From Dactylis glomerata (taxonomy: Eukaryota; Streptophyta; Magnoliopsida; Poales; Poaceae): a stretch of DNA of 64,000 nucleotides. Position 1 is the stretch's first letter; the number at the start of each line of letters is the position of its first letter. Made by a program: the position numbers and the translations under genes. This document shows positions 11,467-24,333 of this stretch, piece after piece. The stretch lies in NCBI GenBank assembly GCA_007115705.1, contig QXEO01000170.1:2393570-2457569 (forward strand), in the 5' to 3' direction. The notes beneath the pieces are model-generated. The model was not told the DNA's origin. It did not search any database and saw only the letters and a list, made by a program, of their open reading frames with translations.

Positions 11467-13132
11467 TGATACGTCTCCAACGTATCTATAATTTTTGAGG
11501 CTCCGTGCTTGTTTTTACACCATTTGCCTAATGTTTCATTACACTTCGTGGAACTTTTATGCATTTTCCGGAACTAACCTACTAACAAGTCGCCACAGTG
11601 CCAGTTCCCTGTTTTTTGCTGTTTTTGTGTTTCAGAAGTGCTACACAGGAAATATTCTCGGAATTGGACGAAACAAGTTCCTGAAGTCTTATTTTTCCCG
11701 GAAGCTTCCAGAGATCCGAAGAGGAGTTGGAGGGGGCCACGAGGGCCCCACACACCAGGGCGGCGTGGCCAGGCCCCTGGCCGCGCCCCCTATGTGTGAG
11801 GGTGCCTCGGTCCACCTCTGACGCTGCCCCTTCGCCTATAAAGACCCCCTGATGGAAAAACCTAAGTACCCGATCACTTTTCCAGAACACATCGCGATCC
11901 GCCGCTGCCGTCGACCCGAAGATTGGGAGGGTCCAGAAGTTCTTCCCGGCACCCTGCCAGAGAGGGGAATCGCCACCGGAGGTCTTCTTCATCGCCATGA
12001 TTGCCTCTGGAGCGATGAGTGAGTAGTCTACCTTGGACTATGGGTCCATAGCAGTAGCTAGATGGTTGTGTCCTCCACCATGTGCTTCATGTTTAGATCT
12101 CATGAGCTGCCCTACATGATTGAGATCACCGTTATGTAATTCTACATGTTTGGTTTGTTGGGATCCGATGAATATTGGTGTTATGATTGAGTTGCTATAC
12201 TGAAATATATCTTATGTTATCTCTATGTTGTTTATGATCTTGCATGCTCTCCGTTGTTAGTAGCTATCTTGGCCGAGTAGTTGCTAGTGACTCCAAGAGG
12301 GGGTATTTATGCTCGATAGTGGGTTCATGCCTCTATTTAACCTGGGGGAGTGACAGAAACCTCTAAGGTTGTAGATGTGCTGTTGCTACTAGGGAGAAAA
12401 CAACATTCTTATGCTCAAGGGCATATGCTTTGTTTACATTACATACTTTGCTTAATGCAATTATCTGTTGTTCGCAACTTAATACTCATGGGGTGTTCGG
12501 ATGATATCCCCGGGAGTGGATTATTAGTCATAGATGCAGTTGGATGGCGGTCTATGTATTTTGTTGTAATGCCCAGAGTAAATCGCATAGTGATCTTCTT
12601 GACATATCACGTTTATCTTTATTCTATCAATTGCCCAACTGTAATTTGTTTACCCAGCATGTGTTATTTATCTTATGGAGAGACACCACTAGTGAACTGT
12701 GGACCCTGGTCCTATTTCCATCATATTGCTATCACCTATTTACTTTACTCGCACTGTTTACTTTACTCGCATACTTTTACTGTTTTCCACTCGATACGCT
12801 CATACCCTTTGTTTCAAGCAAACCGGTGAGATTGACAACCTCATCGCAAGTTGGGAACAAAGTATTTGGTTGTGTTGTGTGCAGGTTCCACGTTGCTGCT
12901 CGCAAAGCAAAGCTTGGACGAGGCGCCATATATAAATTGTCCGGAGCTGTCGCGAAGCTTGCAAGCATCACCTTCAGTCGTTTGTCTCTCCTCTCCTGAT
13001 CGATAAACCTTGGTTTCTTAACTGAGGGAAAACCTTGCTGCTGTATTCATCACACCTTCCTCTTGGGGTTCCCAACGGGCTGGTCATTCAACTAGGCACC
13101 AATTCTTTTCTGGCGCCATCTACCAGCAATCA
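11467..13132 (+). repeat. 3' LTR of element B
   Basis: 1,666 bp, TGATACG...CAGCAATCA, followed by TSD AGGAG. Uninterrupted, unlike its 5' partner. Confidence 0.9.
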
Positions 13133-13137
13133 AGGAG

Positions 13138-13799
13138 ATGATAGCTCTACTTCCTTTAATGATTTTGATGTTGATGGCTGCAATATATCTGAAGTTATTT
13201 TGTTCTTGCAAAAGCTTGCTTTGACTCCCAATGCTAGTTCTTTAAATGTTGCTTTTACTAAGCATATTACCAATGCTCTCATGAAAATTAGGGATGAAAA
13301 GTTGAAACAAAAAGCCTCTGTTCCCAAGAAGTTAGAAGATGGTTGGGGACCCATCATTGATATGCATGTTAATGGTTTTGATTGCCATGCTTTATATGAT
13401 CTAGGTGCTAGTATTTCTATCATGCCTAGAAAGATTTATGACATGCTTGATTTACCACCGCTTGAAAAGTGTTATTACGATGTTCCTATTGCTGATGTTG
13501 CTAAGAAGAAACCTTTGGGAAGAATTAATGATGTTCTTATTATGGTTAATAATAACCTTGCTCCCGTTGATTTTCTCGTTATGGACGTTGAATTCCATGC
13601 TTCATGTCCTATTATTTTGGGAAGACCCTTTCTTCGAACTGTAGGTGCCATCATTGATATGAGAGAAGGCACCATCAAATATCAATTTCCACTCAAGAAA
13701 GGTATGGAACACTTCCCTAGGAAAAGGAAGAAATTACTTTTTGACTCTGTTCTTAGAGCAAATTATGAGCTTGATGCTTCATCACTTGATGTTACTTGA
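13138..13799 (+). pseudogene. protease part of element A gag-protease frame
   Basis: Continues the frame cut at 4466. It carries a retroviral-type aspartic protease: YDLGASISIMPRKIYDML holds the active-site Asp (DLGAS in place of the usual D-[ST]-G) and CPIILGRPFLRTVGAIIDM is the conserved flap/ILGR segment. It ends SSLDVT and a stop, at the place where gypsy elements normally run into reverse transcriptase; here noncoding DNA follows. Any open frame starting inside the adjacent LTR is an artefact of the junction. Confidence 0.85.
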
Positions 13800-16732
13800 T
13801 TCGCAATTTTCTGCGCCTAGCTCAAAGGCGTTAAAGAAAAGCACTCTTGGGAGATAACCCAATGTTTTATTTTCAGTACTTTTTATTTTATTTGAGTCTT
13901 GGAAGTCATTACTACTGTAATGACCGCTCCTTATCCTTTTTATTTCATTGTTGTGCCAAGAGAAGCCTCTAATTTGAGTGAGTAAAGATTTGGGGATGTT
14001 GCTGTCCTGAAACTGTTTTCGGTGCTGCACCGGAAAAATTCGTATAAATTCTCTGTATATCTTTTGGACCTGACATTTCTTGTGCATATGCCCCAGGTTA
14101 TATCCAAACTTTCATTAGTTGAACACTTTTTGATTTGAGCACCAGAAAACCCCTAAAAAATTCGGCATTTGTCAGCTGTTCTGTTTTGACAGATTTCTGC
14201 CAATATTTGTGTTTGCCACTTTATCGCTTTCTTTTGAGTTCTTTTTATCACGGAACTTTTGGGGAAGTTGCTACAGTAGTATATGCTATATATGTGGTGG
14301 TTTTGGGTTGAAACCTGAAGCAAAAAGAGGTTGATTATATGTTATGCTACACTAATGTTGCTAATAGATTTGTGTTTAGTTTTGTATGAAGGAAGTTTTC
14401 AAGTGTAGGGATTGGAGAATGATGAGATGAGTTGAATAATGGACAAAATCTCAAGCTTGGGGATGCTCATGCATCACCCCAAGAAATATCCAAGAAGTAC
14501 AAGCGTCAAAGCTTGGGGATGCCCCCGAGGCACCCCCTTCTTCATCGGCAAAAATCAGGTCACCTTTCAAGACACTATATTTTTATTGCTTCATGCACTA
14601 TGTGTTTTTTTTGGAGCGTCAGTTGTTTTAGTTTTCTTAGTTAGTTAGTTTGTTTGCTGCAATAAATGGTTGGACCCCAACAAATTTCCTTTGGAGAAGT
14701 TGCCTTGCTTTTCATTTGCCAAGAACGCTCTAGTTTTCATTCTTATAAAAAACTGAGTGTTCTTCTTTTTCTGCTACTGCTTTTGGTTTTTGTTTTCGCC
14801 TTGATTTGCGTTCAGACCTTGTCATATCTTTTCATCAAGGTGTATTTTTGCATCTGATCTTTATTGGTTTTCATCAAAAGAGGTGTTATAAAAATTTCAA
14901 ATGGTGTTGGAAAAGAGAAAAAGCTTTATGCAAAAAAGTGGTACAAGAAGGAGCTTGTGTAGACTGCGGCTTTAGCTTTCTTATGTCATGCTTGATGTCT
15001 TTTTTATAGTATGCTTAGTGATTTTTGCTGTAGCATGACTTGTCTCAAATAACTGAGATTGCTTAATGAGCCTTTGAAAAAACCATGCATTGTTTTTATT
15101 GTATGGAAGCATTATTTTGGTTTTCTCCTTGATGCTTTATTTGGGTTGACTTGGCGCATGCTCACACATGTTAGACTCTTACAAAGTTGCCAATAGCCTT
15201 TATGATCATTTAGTTTTTGACTTTTGATGCCATCTTATGCTTCTTTTTGATGTCGCTTTGTCGCTTTGCATGATTATGGCCATTATTGCTCTCTTAGTTG
15301 GTCGCTCCCAGTCTTTTGCTAGCCCTCGCCTTGTACTGAGTATGAGCTCTACTCGTGCATCCAACTCCTAAAAACCAAAGTTTTTCAAAGTGTCCACCAT
15401 ACATACCTACTAGCAATTTGCTATTCCAAGTAAATTTGACTTGCTTTTATTTTCTCTTCAAATTAAACTCTTACCAGTGTTATGTGAAAATTGGTCAGTA
15501 AAGCTCTCACGAACCGGAAGGCACACTTTACTTTTTCTCATTCTTAAAAATTTGACATTGTGGTCTCTTATGTTGAGTTGTTATGCTTGCAAGTTGTAAG
15601 TTGGATACTAGCCCAACCATGCTGTCATGGGGCAAGCTTTCAACATTGCACTTCTTATTTGAGTTGATATCGTGATCTTTTGTTTATGGATGCCCGCGGT
15701 GTGAAATAAATTGGGAATCATGTGGCGATCCTGGAGTTTGTTTATGTGTTAGGGAAACGCCTGGGCCACCAATCTAAGCCATGCATAATTCATGGTGGAA
15801 ATTTGTAGCATACCTATAGTGGACATTTGATGACGCATCTCAAAATAAAAAGCTAAACAAATGGCAAATAAAAGAGATGTCGAGGTGTTCATTGTCTGCT
15901 TGTCCTGTCATTTTGATGTGGGCTTGTTCCATGTCATCGGGCACGGAGGTACCCCGTTGGCAGTTCTCGATGATACGCATATACCTACAATGACAAGAGC
16001 CTTGCTTGGGACTCTAAGTTGAGTAGCATGAGGTTTGGGTACTCATATTCACGGGACACGAGGTTTTCAACTTATGATTTGTCAAGCATATGCATCATAA
16101 TTGTTCTCGCATTAACTTTAACCATTCAAGATTCTTATGATGGGGGCAATGAGAGCTCAAAGCCGGTAAGTAACATAATTTTTGAAGGTTATAAAACTTG
16201 CAATCACTGCTTCCCTCCGCGAAGGGCCTTTCTTTTACTTTTATGTTGAGTCACCACCATCTATCTTTATACACCATTAAGAGAGCATAGTTATCATTCT
16301 TAGTATAATGTGCATTGTCCCAAAGTTTTCATTGATTGATTCATATTGTTGGTTTCACTTGTTCTCAAATTATTTGTATCTAGTCGCCCTCTTAAACTTG
16401 AAGGTGTCCTATACATTTATGTTTTGCTCTCTATGAAGGACAAGCTGAAAACCATTTGTATGTTTTTCCTTATGATTTGAACACACGTTTGACTTTCATT
16501 GTTTCATTTTCATGATTTTTTGTTTATGTTCATTTTCATGTTTACAACATGGTTGCTAAGTTTTTATTGTCAAGATTATATCTTTCATGCCTATGTTTTA
16601 AGTTCTTGTGATCCCAGCTCACAAATGCTTACATATATGATCAAGATTGTGTAGGTGCATGTCACCTCAAAAATTATTCTTTGTTATCACTTACCTACTC
16701 GAGGACGAGCAGGAGTTAAGATTGGGGATGCT
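13800..16732 (+). other. 3' noncoding region of element A
   Basis: Collinear with 8572-11466. It has PPT-like motifs near 14453 and 14509, and a terminal tract AAGATTGGGGATGC before the LTR, with one C-to-A change from the AAGCTTGGGG form. No credible frame. Confidence 0.8.
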
Positions 16733-17562
16733 TGATACGTCTCCAACGTATCTATAATTTTTGATGCTCCATGCTTGTTTTTACACCATTTGCCTACTGT
16801 TTCGTTACACTTCGTGGCACTTTTATGCATTTTCCGGAACTAACCTATTAACAAGTCGCCACAGTGCCAGTTCCCTGTTTTCTGCTGTTTTTGTGTTTCA
16901 GAAGTGCTACACAGGAAATATTCTCGGAATTTGATGAAACAAGTTCCTGAAGTCTTATTTTTCCCGGAAGCTTCCAGAGATCCAAAGAGGAGTTAGAGGG
17001 GGGCCACGAGGGCCCCACACACCAGGGCGGCGCGGCCCAGCCCCTGGCCGCGCCCCCTATGTGTGAGGGTGCCTCGGGCCACCTCTGACGATGCCCCTTC
17101 GCCTATAAAGACCCCCCGACGGAAAAAACCTAAGGACCCGATCACTTTTCCATAACACATCGCGATCCGCCGCCGCCGTCGACCCGAAGATCGGGGGGTC
17201 CAGAAGCTCTTCCCGGCACCCTGCCGGAGAGGGGAATCGCCACCGGAGGTCTTCTTCATCGCCATGCTTGCCTCCGGAGCGATGAGTGAGTAGTCTACCT
17301 TGGACTATGGGTCCATAGCAGTAGCTAGATGGTTGTGTCCTCCACCATGTGCTTCATGTTTAGATCTCATGAGCTGCCCTACATGATTGAGATCACCGTT
17401 ATGTAATTCTACATGTTTGGTTTGTTGGGATCCGATGAATATTGGTGTTATGATTGAGTTGCTATACTGAAATATATATTATGTTATCTCTATGTTGTTT
17501 ATGATCTTGCATGCTCTCCGTTGTTAGTAGCTATCTTGGCCGAGTAGTTGCTAGTGACTCCA
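16733..17562 (+). repeat. 3' LTR of element A, first half
   Basis: LTR positions 1-830, cut after CTCCA by element C. The second half is at 35125-35960. Confidence 0.9.
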
Positions 17563-19056
17563 TGATACGCCCAATTTGCATCACTATTTTGTATCATAAT
17601 TTACTGTTATTCATTGATATATTTCATATTTAGGTAAGATAATTATGTTATTTCCTTTGCTTTCACATGTTTGATGATCATCGGAGGAGTTGCTGCCGGA
17701 GTCAGGATTCTGCTGGAAAAGGGACCATCAAGAGACCATATTTTGAAGATCGGGAAAATTCCAGAAAAATACTCAGAAATTATATTTTCCCAGAAGACTC
17801 AGGAAGCCAGAAGGGGGAGTCGAGAGGAGCCAGGGGGGCCCCACACGCCAGGGTGGCGCGGCCAGCCCCCAGGCCGCGCCAGCCCTACGTGAGGCCACCC
17901 TGGCCCACGTCTGGTCTCGCCCCTCCGCGTACTTCATCATCCCCGAAAACCTAAGTCAGGGGGGGCTCAGAGTTAGACACCGCCGCCTCTGTGGGGCGAA
18001 AAACACCGGAGAGAGAAAAGCTCTCCGGCAGGCAGGAATCTGCCGGGGAAATTCCTTCCCGTAGAGGGGAGATCGTCGTCATCGTCATCACCATCGCACC
18101 AGACTTCATCGGGATCATCATCATCATCATCTCCATCACTAGCACCTTCATCTCCACCATCACCACGCCATCCCGCTGTAACATCTTGAGTTGGATCTTG
18201 TTATATTCATAGGGGAAACTTTCCCGGTGTTGATTACTCTTGTAGTTGATGCTATTGAGTGGAACCATTGAATTAAGGTTTATGTTCAGATTGTTATTTA
18301 CCATTATTTCACCTCTGATCATGATCCATATGATGTCTTGTGAGTAGTTCATTTAGTACTTGAGGACATGGGAGAATTCAAGATGTTAGTAGTGAATTAT
18401 TGTTGAGAAATATTTAATAGTTTGATATTGTTGTGGTGCTATTTCACTAGTGGTGTCATGTGAACGTCGACTACATGATACTTCACCATTTATGGGCCTA
18501 GTGAGATGCATTGTGTATTTGGTTACCGATTGTGGGGTTGCTGGAGTGACAGAAACCTAAACCTCCGTTGGGAAACCATTGCACCAGGGAGCGTAGGATC
18601 TTAGAGTTTAAGGCTGTGGTTAGATTTATCTTAATTACTTTCTTGTATTTGTGGATGCTTGCAAGGGGTATAATCACAAGTGTGTACTTATCCTAGTAAG
18701 GGTAGTGCGCTAGCACAGGTTCACCCCCATAACACTTACCAAACCAATAAATACTATTGGCTCTATGAAGCAAAAGCTCTTGACAGAAACTCCCGTGTGT
18801 CCTCGAGAACGTTTGGTTATTATAAGTACACAACCGGCTTGTCCTTTGCTGAAGAAAGGATTGGGCCACTTGCTACAATTGTTACTACTGTCTTTTATTT
18901 ACTCGTATTACCAAATACCCCTGAAAACCTGTTTGCTAGTATTTACAGTGATTCCTTGATCAAAACCGCTCATCAACACCTTCTGCTCCTCGTTGGGTTC
19001 GACACTCTTATTTATCGAAAGTACTACGATACACCCCCTATACTTGTGGGTCATCA
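17563..19056 (+). repeat. 5' LTR of element C
   Basis: Starts TGATACGCCCAATTTGCATC and ends TGTGGGTCATCA. It includes a GC-rich segment (17820-17930), an ATC trinucleotide run near 18115-18135, and about 920 bp (17705-18625) missing from the 3' LTR. Confidence 0.9.
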
Positions 19057-19067
19057 AGACTATTTTC

Positions 19068-19085
19068 TGGCGCCGTTGCCGGGGA
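19068..19085 (+). other. primer binding site of element C (tRNA-Asp)
   Basis: TGGCGCCGTTGCCGGGGA is complementary to the 3' end of plant tRNA-Asp as remembered; it sits 11 nt after the LTR. Confidence 0.85.
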
Positions 19086-19176
19086 GTGTAGCGCTATTGA
19101 AGAGTGGAACTGGTAAAGGTAATCGTCGCTGTGAGTATTGTTTTTATTTTGTCTTTTATTTTTGTTTTACCCTGCT

Positions 19177-22100
19177 ATGGAGAACTCTCCATTTGGTTTC
19201 CTATTTGCAAACACATCTACTACTACTGCTGCTGCACACGCGGAGGAACCACCACCGCCACCGCCTGCTGAAATTGATCCTTTTAAAATACCTATGAAAA
19301 TTGTTGGGCATATTATGGATAACTGCTATTCAGGAGATGGAACTGTCCATCCGGGTGATCACTTATTATTTATACATGAATTATGTGAGTTGTTCAGATG
19401 TGCAGGTATTTCACCAAGCCAGGTCAAGAAGAAATTATTCTCATTATCATTGAAAGGCAAAGCTGAAGAGTGGTATCGGCTACTCCAAGATGGTCCATCT
19501 ATGGCATGGGAGGATATTGTACCTCTCTTTTATTCCAAGTTTTATCCCCCAAGTGAAATTCATAAAGACCGTAACCGGATATATAATTTTTGGCCTCATG
19601 ATGGAGAGAGTATTGCCCAAGCGTGGGGGAGATTGAAGTTACTAATGCTCAAATGCCCCATTCATGAGCTCCCCAATAATATTGTTATTGATAATTTTTA
19701 TGCGCGGCTTACTCTTCCCGATAAGGATTATTTGGATGCTTCTTGCTTTGGATCATTTACTCATATGAAAGAAGATGCTAAGTGGAAACTTCTTGACCGT
19801 ATACAAGAGAATGCTGAAGGTTGGGAAAACGACAAAGGTAGGAAGTCAGGTATAAACTATGATTATGAATGCATTAAATCTTTTATGGGGACCGATGACT
19901 TTCATAGTGTTAGCGCTGCTTATGGTCTTGATTCTCAAATACTTGCTAATTGTCTTAAGGCCTTTGCCTCTTATATTGATGTTCCAAAGAAAGATTGGAA
20001 CAAATATCATGCACCTTATAAAGATTCTATTAGTCATATTCCTGCTGCAGCTACTGAAGTTTGTACTGTTGATAGCATTGTGCCTGAACCTTATTTTGAG
20101 AAGACACCTTTCCCTGCTAAGGTAAAGAAGTATTCTACTTTGGTAAGTGTGTCTAATAAAAGTACTAAGAAAGCTGCAGAACCTGATGAGCAAATTACTA
20201 TTAAGTCTCCTGTAGCTATATTGAAGGATCTTGTTACTAAAGATGTAGGGGATGAATATATTCTTTTTTGTGAAGATGCTTCTAACATTCTTTCACATCC
20301 TAAAAAGCATAGGAAAGCAAGTGTTCCTATTATTTCTGTCAGAATTGGAGATCATTGCTATTATGGTTTATGTGATATTGGTGCTAGTGCAAGTGTTATT
20401 CCCTTAGAGCTTTACAAAGAAATTATGCACGAGATAGGCGCTTGTGAACTTGAAGATATTGATGTGGTTGTTCAGCTTGCTAACAGAGAGACTGTTTGGC
20501 CTCTTGGTATTGTTCGAGATGTGGAAGTTCTATGCGGTAAGACTAAATACCCTACTGATTTTCTAGTACTTGGTAAGGAGGCTAGTAAAACTTGTCCTAT
20601 TATTTTTGGTAGACCATTTTTGAACACCTGTGGCGCCGTGATAGATTGTAAGAAGGAGAATTTTTTTACTAAGTTTAATGGAGAGTCTTACGAGTTTAAT
20701 TTTTCCAAGTTTGCTAAGACTTCTTATGAAAATGACACGCCTAATGAAAATTTTCGAGTTGAACAGCTTGCTTCTATTGCTCTTGCTCCTAATAATGCCT
20801 TGCAACAATTCATGGAAGATCACGAAAGTGATGTTTTTAGCAAGGAAAGAGAAGAGATTGATGACATTCTTCTTCGTCAACCACTGTTACTTAAACATAA
20901 TCTACCTGTGGAGGATCTTGGTACCACTTTGCCGCCTAAAGAAGATCCTGTGTTTGAATTAAAGCCTTTGCCTGACAATCTTAAATATGCTTATATTGAT
21001 GATAAGAAAATATATCCTGTTATTATTAGTTCTAAACTTTCAGGGAAGGAAGAAGAAAGATTATTGGAGATATTGAGGAAACACCGAGGAGCTATGGGAT
21101 ATACTCTGGATGATTTAAAAGGGATTTCTCCCACTTTATGTCAGCATGCCATCAATATGGAGAAAGACGCAAAGCCAGTCGTGGAGCATCAATGCCGCCT
21201 TATTCCCAAGATAAAGGATGTGGTAAGAAATGAGGTATTAAAACTCCTTGATGCTGGTATCATTTATCATATTGCTGATAGTAGATGGGTTAGTCCTGTT
21301 CATTGTGTTCCTAAGAAAGGAGGTATGACTGTTGTGCCTAATGAGAATAACGAGCTTATTCCTCAAAGGGTAGTAGTTGGTTATAGAATGTGCATTGATT
21401 ATAGGAAGGTAAACAAAGTTACTAAGAAAGATCATTACCCTCTACCGTTTATAGATCAAATGCTAGAAAGGTTGTCTAAGAAGACTCATTTTTGTTTCCT
21501 TGATGGTTATTCTGGTTTTTCTCAAATTGCTGTTAAGAAGGATGATCAAGAGAAAACCACTTTTACTTGTCCTTATGGAACTTATGCTTATAGACGTATG
21601 CCGTTTGGTTTATGCAATGCTCCTGCTACTTTTCAAAGATGCATGTCTGCTATTTTTCATGGCTTTTGTGAAGAAATTGTGGAGGTCTTCATGGACGATT
21701 TCTCCGTCTATGGAACTTCTTTTGATAATTGTTTGCACAATCTTGATAAAGTTTTGCAGAGGTGTGAAGAAACTAACCTTGTTCTTAATTGGGAGAAATG
21801 CCACTTTATGGTAAATGAAGGAATTGTCCTTGGACATAAAATTTCTGAAAGAGGTATTGAAGTTGACAGAGCAAAAGTGGAGGCAATTGAGAAAATGCCT
21901 TGTCCAAGAGATGTTAAAGGTATTCGTAGTGTTCTTGGTCACGCTGGTTTCTATAGGAGGTTTATTAAAGATTTCTCTAAGATTTCAAAGCCTCTTACCA
22001 ATCTTCTTCAAAAGGATGTACCGTTTGTCTTTGATGATGATTGTAAGGAAGCTTTTGAAACTCTTAAGAAGGCTTTAACTACTGCTCCTATTGTTCAACC

Positions 22101-22710
22101 ACCTGATTGGAATTTACCTTTTGAAATTATGTGTGACACTAGTGATTTTGCTGTTGGTGCTGTTCTTGGACAGCGCGTTGATAATAAGTTGAATGTTATT
22201 CATTATGCTAGTAAAACTCTTGATGCTGCTCAAAAGAATTATGCTACTACTGAGAAAGAGTTTCTTGCTGTTGTTTTTGCATGTGATAAGTTTAGATCTT
22301 ACATTGTTGATTCTAAAGTTACTATTCATACTGATCACGCTGCTATTAGACATCTTATGACTAAGAAGGATGCTAAGCCTAGGCTTATTAGATGGGTGTT
22401 GCTTTTACAAGAGTTTGATTTGCATATCATAGATAGGAAAGGTGCTGAAAACCCTGTGGCTGACAACTTGTCTAGATTGGAAAACATTTCTTTTGATCCT
22501 ATTCCTGTTAATGATAGTTTTCCAAATGAACAGTTGGCTGCAATTAATGTAACTTTGCGAGACCTTCCTTGGTATGCTGATTATGCTAACTTTATTGTTT
22601 CCAAGTATTTGCCTCCAACCTTTACAGCTCAGCAAAGAAGAAAATTCTTTTATGATTTGAGGCATTATTTTTGGGATGACCCACATTTATATAAAGAAGG
22701 AGTTGATGGT
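19177..22710 (+). CDS. Athila-type gag-pol, part 1 (gag, protease, RT, RNase H)
   Basis: One open frame of about 1,180 codons starting MENSPFGFLF; an upstream in-frame ATG at 19138 adds 13 hydrophobic residues and is less likely. Order: Pro-rich N-terminus, gag core (KGKAEEWYRLLQ, AQAWGRLKLL, about residues 70-190), protease with CDIGASASVIP near residue 399 and CPIIFGRPFLNTCGAVID, RT with YRMCIDYRKVNK and the catalytic FMDDF near residue 838, then RNase H (CDTSDFAVGAVLG near 986, TDHAAIRHLM near 1051). It makes the particle, processes the polyprotein and copies the element RNA. It is interrupted after codon GGT at 22710 by element D; integrase resumes at 30805. Up to the insertion no stop or frameshift is seen. 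Confidence 0.9.
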
Positions 22711-24333
22711 TGCTACTCGTGTGATGCGCCAGAAAAGAGCTGTGGCGTTTAGTTGACGTGGGAGCAGTATGTCCTTGTGCGTGGTGATGACCAGCCCGTT
22801 GGGAACCCCAAGAGGAAGGTATGATGAGTGTAGCGGCTAGTTTTCCCTCAGTTAAGAAACCAAGGTATATCGAACAGGAGAAGAGAGACGGTGACGACTG
22901 AAGGTGTTTGTGGAACCTGCACACACACAAACAAATACTTTGCTCCCAACTTGCGATGAGGTTGTCAATCTCACCGGTTTGCTTGAAACAAAGGTTATGA
23001 GTGTATCGAGTGGAAAACAATAGTAATGTGCTAGTAAAGTAAACAGTGCGGGAAAAGTAAACAGGTGATTGCAATATGATTAAAATAGGACCGGGGTCCA
23101 CAGTTCACTAGTGGTGTCTCTCCATAGATAAAATAGCATGCTGGGTAAACAAATTACAGTTGGGCAATTGATAGAATAAAGATAATGTGATATGTCAAGA
23201 AGATCACTATGAGATTCACTCTGGGCATTACAACAAAATACATAGACCGCCATCCAACTGCATCTATGACTAATAATCCACTCCCGGGGATATCATCCGA
23301 ACACCCTAGAAGTATTAAGTTGCGAACAACAGATAATTGCATTAAGCAAAGTGTGTAATGTAAACAAAGCATATGCCCTTGAGCATATGAATGTTGTTTT
23401 CTCCCTAGTAGCAACAGCACATCTACCACCTTAGAGGTTTCTGTCACTCCCCCAGGTGAAATAGAGACATGAACCCACTATCGAGCATAAATACCCCCTC
23501 TTGGAGTCACTAGCAACTACTCGGCCAAGATAGCTACTAACAACGGAGAGCATGCAAGATCATAAACAACATAGAGATAACAAAAGATATAATTCAGTAC
23601 ATCAACTTAATCATAAACACCAATATTCATCGGATCCCAACAAACCAACATCATAGAATTACATAACGGTGATCTCAATCATGTAGGGCAGCTCATGAGA
23701 TCTAAACATGAAGCACATGGTGGAGAAGACAACCATCTAGCTACTGCTATGGACCCATAGTCCAAGGTAGACTACTCACTCATCGCTCCGGAGGCAAGCA
23801 TGGCGATGAAGAAGACCTCCGGTGGCGATTCCCCTCTCCGGCAGGGTGCCGGGAAGAGCTTCTGGACCCTCCCGATCTTCGGGTCGACGGCGGCGGCGGA
23901 TCGCGATGTATTCTGGAAAACTGATCGGGCCCTTAGGTTTTTCTCGTCAGGGGGTATATATAGGCGAAAGGACGATGTCAGAGGGGGGACCACGCCCCCT
24001 CACACGGGGCTGGCGCGGCCAGGGGGGTGGCCGCGCCGCCCCTGTGTCTGGGGCCCACGTGGCCCCCCTCCGTCAGGTCTTCGGATGTTTGGGAGCTTCC
24101 CCGTGAAATATGACTTCAGGAACTTGTTTCGTCCAATTCCGAGAATATTTCCTGTGTATCACTTCTGAAACACAAAAACAGCAGAAAACAGGAAACTGGC
24201 ACTGTGGCACTTCGTTAATAGGTTAGTTCCGGAAAATGTATAAAAGTACCACTAAGTATAACGAAACAATAGGCAAATGGTGTAAAAACAAGCATGGAGC
24301 ATCAAAAATTATAGATACATTTGAGACGTATCA
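22711..24333 (-). repeat. 3' LTR of element D
   Basis: On the plus strand it runs TGCTACTCG...GAGACGTATCA. It is bordered on the right by AGCATCCCCAAGCTTAA, the reverse complement of the polypurine tract. Confidence 0.92.

Larger units (their letters stand above)
4467..13132 (+). mobile_element. Element B: non-autonomous gypsy LTR retrotransposon with a foreign ORF
   Basis: Inserted in the gag of A with TSD AGGAG at 4462-4466 and 13133-13137. The 5' LTR is 4467-4502 plus 6131-7753, interrupted by an inverted LTR. Then come the primer site, one 209-codon frame unrelated to gag-protease, 2.9 kb of noncoding DNA matching A and D, a polypurine tract and the 3' LTR (11467-13132). It has no gag, protease, RT or integrase, so every protein must come from another element. 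Confidence 0.9.

Noticed and set aside
18100..18175. ATC/CAT trinucleotide run as a possible CRISPR-like or coding repeat
   Set aside because: A simple microsatellite in the LTR of C; no spacers, and CRISPR arrays are not expected in a plant genome.
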